A stretch of DNA of 23,777 nucleotides from JBHELT01 sp046262935 (lineage in GTDB: Bacteria; Actinomycetota; CADDZG01; JAHWKV01): positions 1-23,777 of the forward strand of contig JBHELT010000010.1 of NCBI GenBank assembly GCA_046262935.1, in the 5' to 3' direction. Below the pieces are notes generated by a model that was given only the letters and a program-made list of their open reading frames with translations, was not told the DNA's origin and did no database searches. This document shows, in pieces, positions 21,501 through 23,777 of the stretch. The position numbers were made by a program, and so were the translations under genes. The first letter of the stretch is position 1. The number at the start of each line of letters is the position of its first letter.

Positions 21501-22900
21501 AGCATGTCGAGAACCTCTTCAAACACCGAAGGGCCAAGGGTGGCGAACGGCGAAGCCTTGCGGATGAGCGCGCTAAGTTCGTCGGCGGTCCAATCGTCCA
21601 TAGCAACCATCGCGACGACCTGCTGAGCAAGAACGTCGAGCGGGTTCCGCGGGAAGTGGATCGCTTCGATCGCGCCGTCGCGCATCCGTTCCACAACCAC
21701 TGCACATTCGACAAGGTCCCCGCGCCACTTAGGGAAGATGATGCCGCGACTAACCGCGCCCACCTGGTGTCCGGCGCGGCCGATGCGCTGCAGACCGCTT
21801 GCCACCGATGTTGGCGACTCGACCTGCACAACCAGATCAACGGCCCCCATGTCGATACCGAGCTCCAAAGACGATGTCGCGACAACAGCCGGAAGGCGCC
21901 CCGCCTTCAAGTCTTCTTCGATGACCTTGCGCTGTTCCCGGCTCACCGAACCATGGTGAGCGCGTGCGATCTCGCGCTCGGCAAGTTCGTTGAGCCGCGC
22001 ACAGAGCCGCTCGGAGAGACGACGCGAGTTGGCGAAGACGATGGTGGAGCGGTGCGATGTGATGAGTTCGACCAGACGTTCTTCAAGAGCGGGCCAGATC
22101 GTCCTTCGCTGCGGATCGCCAGCCGCCGACTTCCCGAGCGCGACGTCATCTAGTTCTTCACCGATCCTGGACAGGTCTTCGACAGGGACCACAACCGAAA
22201 GGTCGAACGTCTTGTTCGACGCGGGGTTCACGATCGTGACATCGCGGTCGCCACCCAAGAAAAGGGCAACCTCATCAAGCGGACGAACAGTGGCAGACAG
22301 TCCGATGCGTCTCGCGGGTTTGGCCAGCAGCGCATCGAGTCGTTCGAGACTCACAGCTAGATGGGCTCCGCGCTTGTTCCCGGCGATTGCGTGCACCTCA
22401 TCGACGATGATGGTGTCAACCCATCGAAGGGCATCCCTGGCCTGCGATGTAAGGATCAAGAAAAGTGACTCGGGAGTGGTGATCAAGATGTCCGGCGGAT
22501 GCTTCACGAAGCGCCTGCGTTCGTCGGCCGGGGCTTCTGACGTGCGAAGCCATGCGGTCACTTCGGGAACGACCTGCCCCGATCGCGATGCCGCGTTGCG
22601 GATGCCCGTCAGCGGCGCCTTCAGGTTGCGCTCGATGTCCGCGGCGAGAGCCCGCAAAGGCGAGATGTAAACGACCCTCAGCCGTTCCGGGTCAGGCGGC
22701 GGAGCGGAAGCGGTTGCCAGCCGGTCGATGGACCAAAGGAAAGCCGCCAGCGTTTTGCCCGATCCGGTGGGCGCGACAACCAGGGAATCGCGGCCCTCGG
22801 AGATGGCCTTCCAGGCGCCCTCTTGGGCAGGCGTGGGGGCATCGAAACTATCGGTGAACCATTGCCTGGTCGCGGGCGAGAAAAGGTCGAGGATGCTCAC
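18503..22900 (-). CDS. lhr: Large ATP-dependent helicase Lhr
   Basis: A 1465-aa superfamily 2 helicase, close to the roughly 1500 aa usual for Lhr, which unwinds RNA:DNA hybrids 3' to 5' and is linked to DNA repair. The N-terminal helicase core has a Q-like APTPAQEGAW (21-30), Walker A APTGSGKT (43-50), PLRALAAD, TTPESL (141-146), DEVH (167-170), SAT (202-204), VFANSRR and motif VI QRIGRAGH (371-378). The winged-helix/Lhr-core region and the long C-terminal domain (with PSRQGPVSASGRWSLLP) follow. The start is GTG at 22898-22900. It overlaps nei2 by 8 bases, so both are probably translated together in one repair operon. Confidence 0.96.
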   Translation of the reverse strand: MSILDLFSPATRQWFTDSFDAPTPAQEGAWKAISEGRDSLVVAPTGSGKTLAAFLWSIDRLATASAPPPDPERLRVVYISPLRALAADIERNLKAPLTGIRNAASRSGQVVPEVTAWLRTSEAPADERRRFVKHPPDILITTPESLFLILTSQARDALRWVDTIIVDEVHAIAGNKRGAHLAVSLERLDALLAKPARRIGLSATVRPLDEVALFLGGDRDVTIVNPASNKTFDLSVVVPVEDLSRIGEELDDVALGKSAAGDPQRRTIWPALEERLVELITSHRSTIVFANSRRLSERLCARLNELAEREIARAHHGSVSREQRKVIEEDLKAGRLPAVVATSSLELGIDMGAVDLVVQVESPTSVASGLQRIGRAGHQVGAVSRGIIFPKWRGDLVECAVVVERMRDGAIEAIHFPRNPLDVLAQQVVAMVAMDDWTADELSALIRKASPFATLGPSVFEEVLDMLSGKYPSDEFAELRPRINYDRATGALTPRSEAQRLAVTSGGTIPDRGLFGVFLVGEKPTRVGELDEEMVYESRLGDVFTLGASSWRIEEITHDRVLVSPAPGQPAKTPFWHGDALGRPKELGQALGAFMREIESLKEPEALQRLTLAGLDQSAADNLIAYLAEQKAATGYIPTDRTIVVERFKDELGDWRIAVHSPFGAQLHAPWALAVEARVRDRLGVEVQTMHTDDGIVIRLPESDEAPPIDSILFDPEEIEALVTEQVGGSALFASRFRECAARALLLPRRRPGKRTPLWQQRQKSANLLQVASGYGSFPIVLETMRECLQDVFDVPGLVALMSDIRSRAVRLVEVDTQQASPFASSLLFGYVGAFIYEGDAPIAERRAQALSLDASLLAELLGRSELRELIDPDALHEIESELQRLTEGRRIRSPDDLHDALRSLGPLTTDEALARGGNPMWMGQLEESRRAIAIKIAGDAKWIAIEDSSRMADALGVPLPVGIPSAFLASVKDPVGDIVARFARTHGPFVPRDAALGTGLGVAVVAETLRRLGSSGRLVHGEFRPGGFGLEWCDAEVLRSIRRRSLAKLRKEVEPTAQNVLARFLPAWQGLGASSHRGTDGLVRVVEQLQGTFIPVSALETMVLPARVSDYTPMLLDQLTAAGEIVWAGRGEIGADDGWVSLFIADDAPLFLDPTDEAALSAPALAVVSALRQGGAMFFRQIAEASGSQEDKDLLRTIWELAWSGWITNDTLQPMRALTSKRSTASRNGAGRRRSRPAMPSRQGPVSASGRWSLLPRRVDDPTRRLTALAEQMLDRYGVLTRGAVMSEHPAGGFAGLYPVLKAFEESGKARRGYFVEGLGAAQFAVPGAVDRLRTFSAPGAGSETSLLAATDPANPFGAALPWPERPGGGGHRPGRKAGALVALVDGELVLYVERGGRTLLTWKDEARLLQPAVDALALAVRDGSLGKLAVEKADGEVVIDSPLADVLVSAGFKQTPKGLRLRA

Positions 22901-23097
22901 CCGACCATCATGCCCTGAGTCGATGAGCCCCGCTTTGGCCGGCGGGGGCCTGGCGCGGTCGGGGGCCTTTCGCCATCGTGCGGCCGGTAGAAGGTTGGGT
23001 GGATTGTGCGTTCTTCGGAAACATCCGAGTAGCAGAGGCCGAGAATTTCAAGAAACTGCAACTCTAAGGTCCGCTGGTTATCGGCATCCCCGGCCAT
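22897..23097 (-). CDS. Doubtful 66-aa ORF overlapping the lhr start
   Basis: An ATG ORF whose TGA overlaps the lhr GTG start (GTGA), the same coupling seen elsewhere in the window. The first 40 residues (LELQFLEILGLCYSDVSEE) look protein-like, but the rest is Pro/Arg/Gly-rich as expected of GC-rich non-coding DNA, and no Shine-Dalgarno sequence precedes the ATG. It could be a leader peptide for lhr or chance. The remaining bases up to 23187 show no other feature. Confidence 0.25.
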   Translation of the reverse strand: MAGDADNQRTLELQFLEILGLCYSDVSEERTIHPTFYRPHDGERPPTAPGPRRPKRGSSTQGMMVG

Positions 23098-23187
23098 GTT
23101 GCTGCTGGACCAGTCATTATCTGGGGGGAACGGCTTTGAGGATGGGGGCTGAGCCGGAAATGACCTACCTACACTAGCGGTACGCAG

Positions 23188-23777
23188 TCACTTCACTGCG
23201 GCCGCCAAGAGGCGCTTGATACTCGCATCGTCCTTCAAATGGTCGAGTGGGCCCTTAAAGGAACCTACTGCGTCTGCCAGTTCGCGCTCTTGGCGACGAG
23301 CGAGCTTCGGGCGGATGACTGTTTGGAGTTCGCGGAATTTGTCCTGGGCCAAACTTAGCTGGAGTCTGCTCGCTATTGTCTTATCGGTGAAGACTGTGAG
23401 CGCGATTCCTGCTTGCCTACTGTCAAACTTCTCGATGAGACGCAAATAGATTGGCTCTGAATTCCAAGCAACGCCGTGACCATTCGTGAGAAACACCTCT
23501 ACTAATACGAGTACGTACCGTCGGGCAACTTGTCTCGGAACATCTGCCTTTTCCCCTACCAGCGTCTCGAGCTGCCGCGCCGCAGGTGGTTCGTTATAGA
23601 AGTTGTCGACTCCCCTGTGGGCCGCCTCAAGCGCATCCAAAGAGTTGTCGATTTCTGCGGCCCTCACCCCTTCGGGTAGATAGGAGGCTCCATCAACAAG
23701 GTCTAGGAGTGAAGCGCACCGAGTTTGATAGAGGGTACGTCTTTTGGAAAGGTAGGACCCATGAACAGACCCAGACA
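23188..23777 (-). CDS. C-terminal part of an unidentified protein (5' end outside window)
   Basis: The minus-strand frame is open from the window edge to TGA at 23188-23190, giving about 195 residues; a GTG at 23667 is not needed as a start because the frame stays open beyond it with protein-like sequence (YLSKRRTLYQTRCASLLDLVDGAS). Further on are DALEAAHRGVDNFYNEPPAA, VARRYVLVLVEVFLTNGHGV, LRLIEKFDSRQAGIALTVF and SRLQLSLAQDKFRELQTVI. It looks like a soluble, mostly helical protein without membrane segments or zinc motifs. I recognise no family. Its base composition is visibly more AT-rich than lhr, suggesting a different origin, and it may be the first gene of an accessory block lying to the right of the window. 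Confidence 0.65.
   Translation of the reverse strand, partial: SGSVHGSYLSKRRTLYQTRCASLLDLVDGASYLPEGVRAAEIDNSLDALEAAHRGVDNFYNEPPAARQLETLVGEKADVPRQVARRYVLVLVEVFLTNGHGVAWNSEPIYLRLIEKFDSRQAGIALTVFTDKTIASRLQLSLAQDKFRELQTVIRPKLARRQERELADAVGSFKGPLDHLKDDASIKRLLAAAVK

Noticed and set aside
1..23777. CRISPR arrays, rRNA or tRNA genes, complete transposons
   Set aside because: No spaced direct repeats, conserved rRNA segments, T-loop-like signatures in a cloverleaf setting, or transposase genes were seen on either strand.

Overview
The window looks like a chromosomal stretch from an actinobacterium, probably a deep-branching lineage of medium GC rather than a streptomycete or mycobacterium. Markers behind this are a UvrD-like helicase ending in an HRDC domain (UvrD2 type), a GlpR/SepX-like membrane protein, the large helicase Lhr followed by a Nei2-type glycosylase, a DUF222/HNH protein, a DUF6159 membrane protein, and the 56-residue DUF4177-like protein starting MTKWEYA. 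GTG and TTG starts and short overlapping junctions (ATGA, GTGA, TTGA, TAGTG) are common. No tRNA, rRNA, CRISPR array or complete insertion sequence was seen.

Region 1 (1-7050) resembles the actinobacterial galU / molybdenum-cofactor / GlpR neighbourhood. A SepX/GlpR-like gene (minus) faces a four-gene plus-strand operon: pepA, an unknown 63-aa ORF, a flavin reductase and a DUF4177-like protein. This converges on a minus-strand operon galU-moaC-mog. The gephyrin-like MoeA (Glp) expected between galU and moaC is absent; galU and moaC overlap by one base. Upstream of galU is a membrane-bound GAF-GGDEF diguanylate cyclase.

Region 2 (7050-9660, plus) holds an FmdB zinc-ribbon protein with a long Ser/Gly repeat tail and an apparent CTG start, then a tightly overlapping trio: a CpaB/SAF pilus-assembly-like protein, undecaprenyl-diphosphatase UppP with an unusual motif, and a small coiled-coil-like protein.

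Region 3 (9660-15500) carries mostly single genes: a SAM methyltransferase, a small secreted or lipoprotein-like protein (minus), msrA, an SRPBCC protein, a SnoaL/NTF2-like gene broken by a one-base frameshift (minus), the UvrD2-like helicase and a DUF6159 membrane protein.

Region 4 (15500-23777) is entirely minus strand. Read in its own direction it has a 5'-truncated, AT-richer unknown gene at the window edge, a doubtful small ORF, lhr, nei2, a 30-aa ORF that is only a Walker A P-loop, a pRiA4b ORF-3-like protein and a DUF222/HNH endonuclease-like protein. The lhr-nei2 pair is a DNA-repair operon; the stretch after it looks like an accessory insertion zone. I did not find a convincing new multi-gene system. 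The most interesting items are the P-loop remnant, the CTG-started FmdB with its 9-bp repeat, the GlpR locus without Glp, the altered UppP motif, the UvrD2 without its cysteine linker and the unidentified edge gene.
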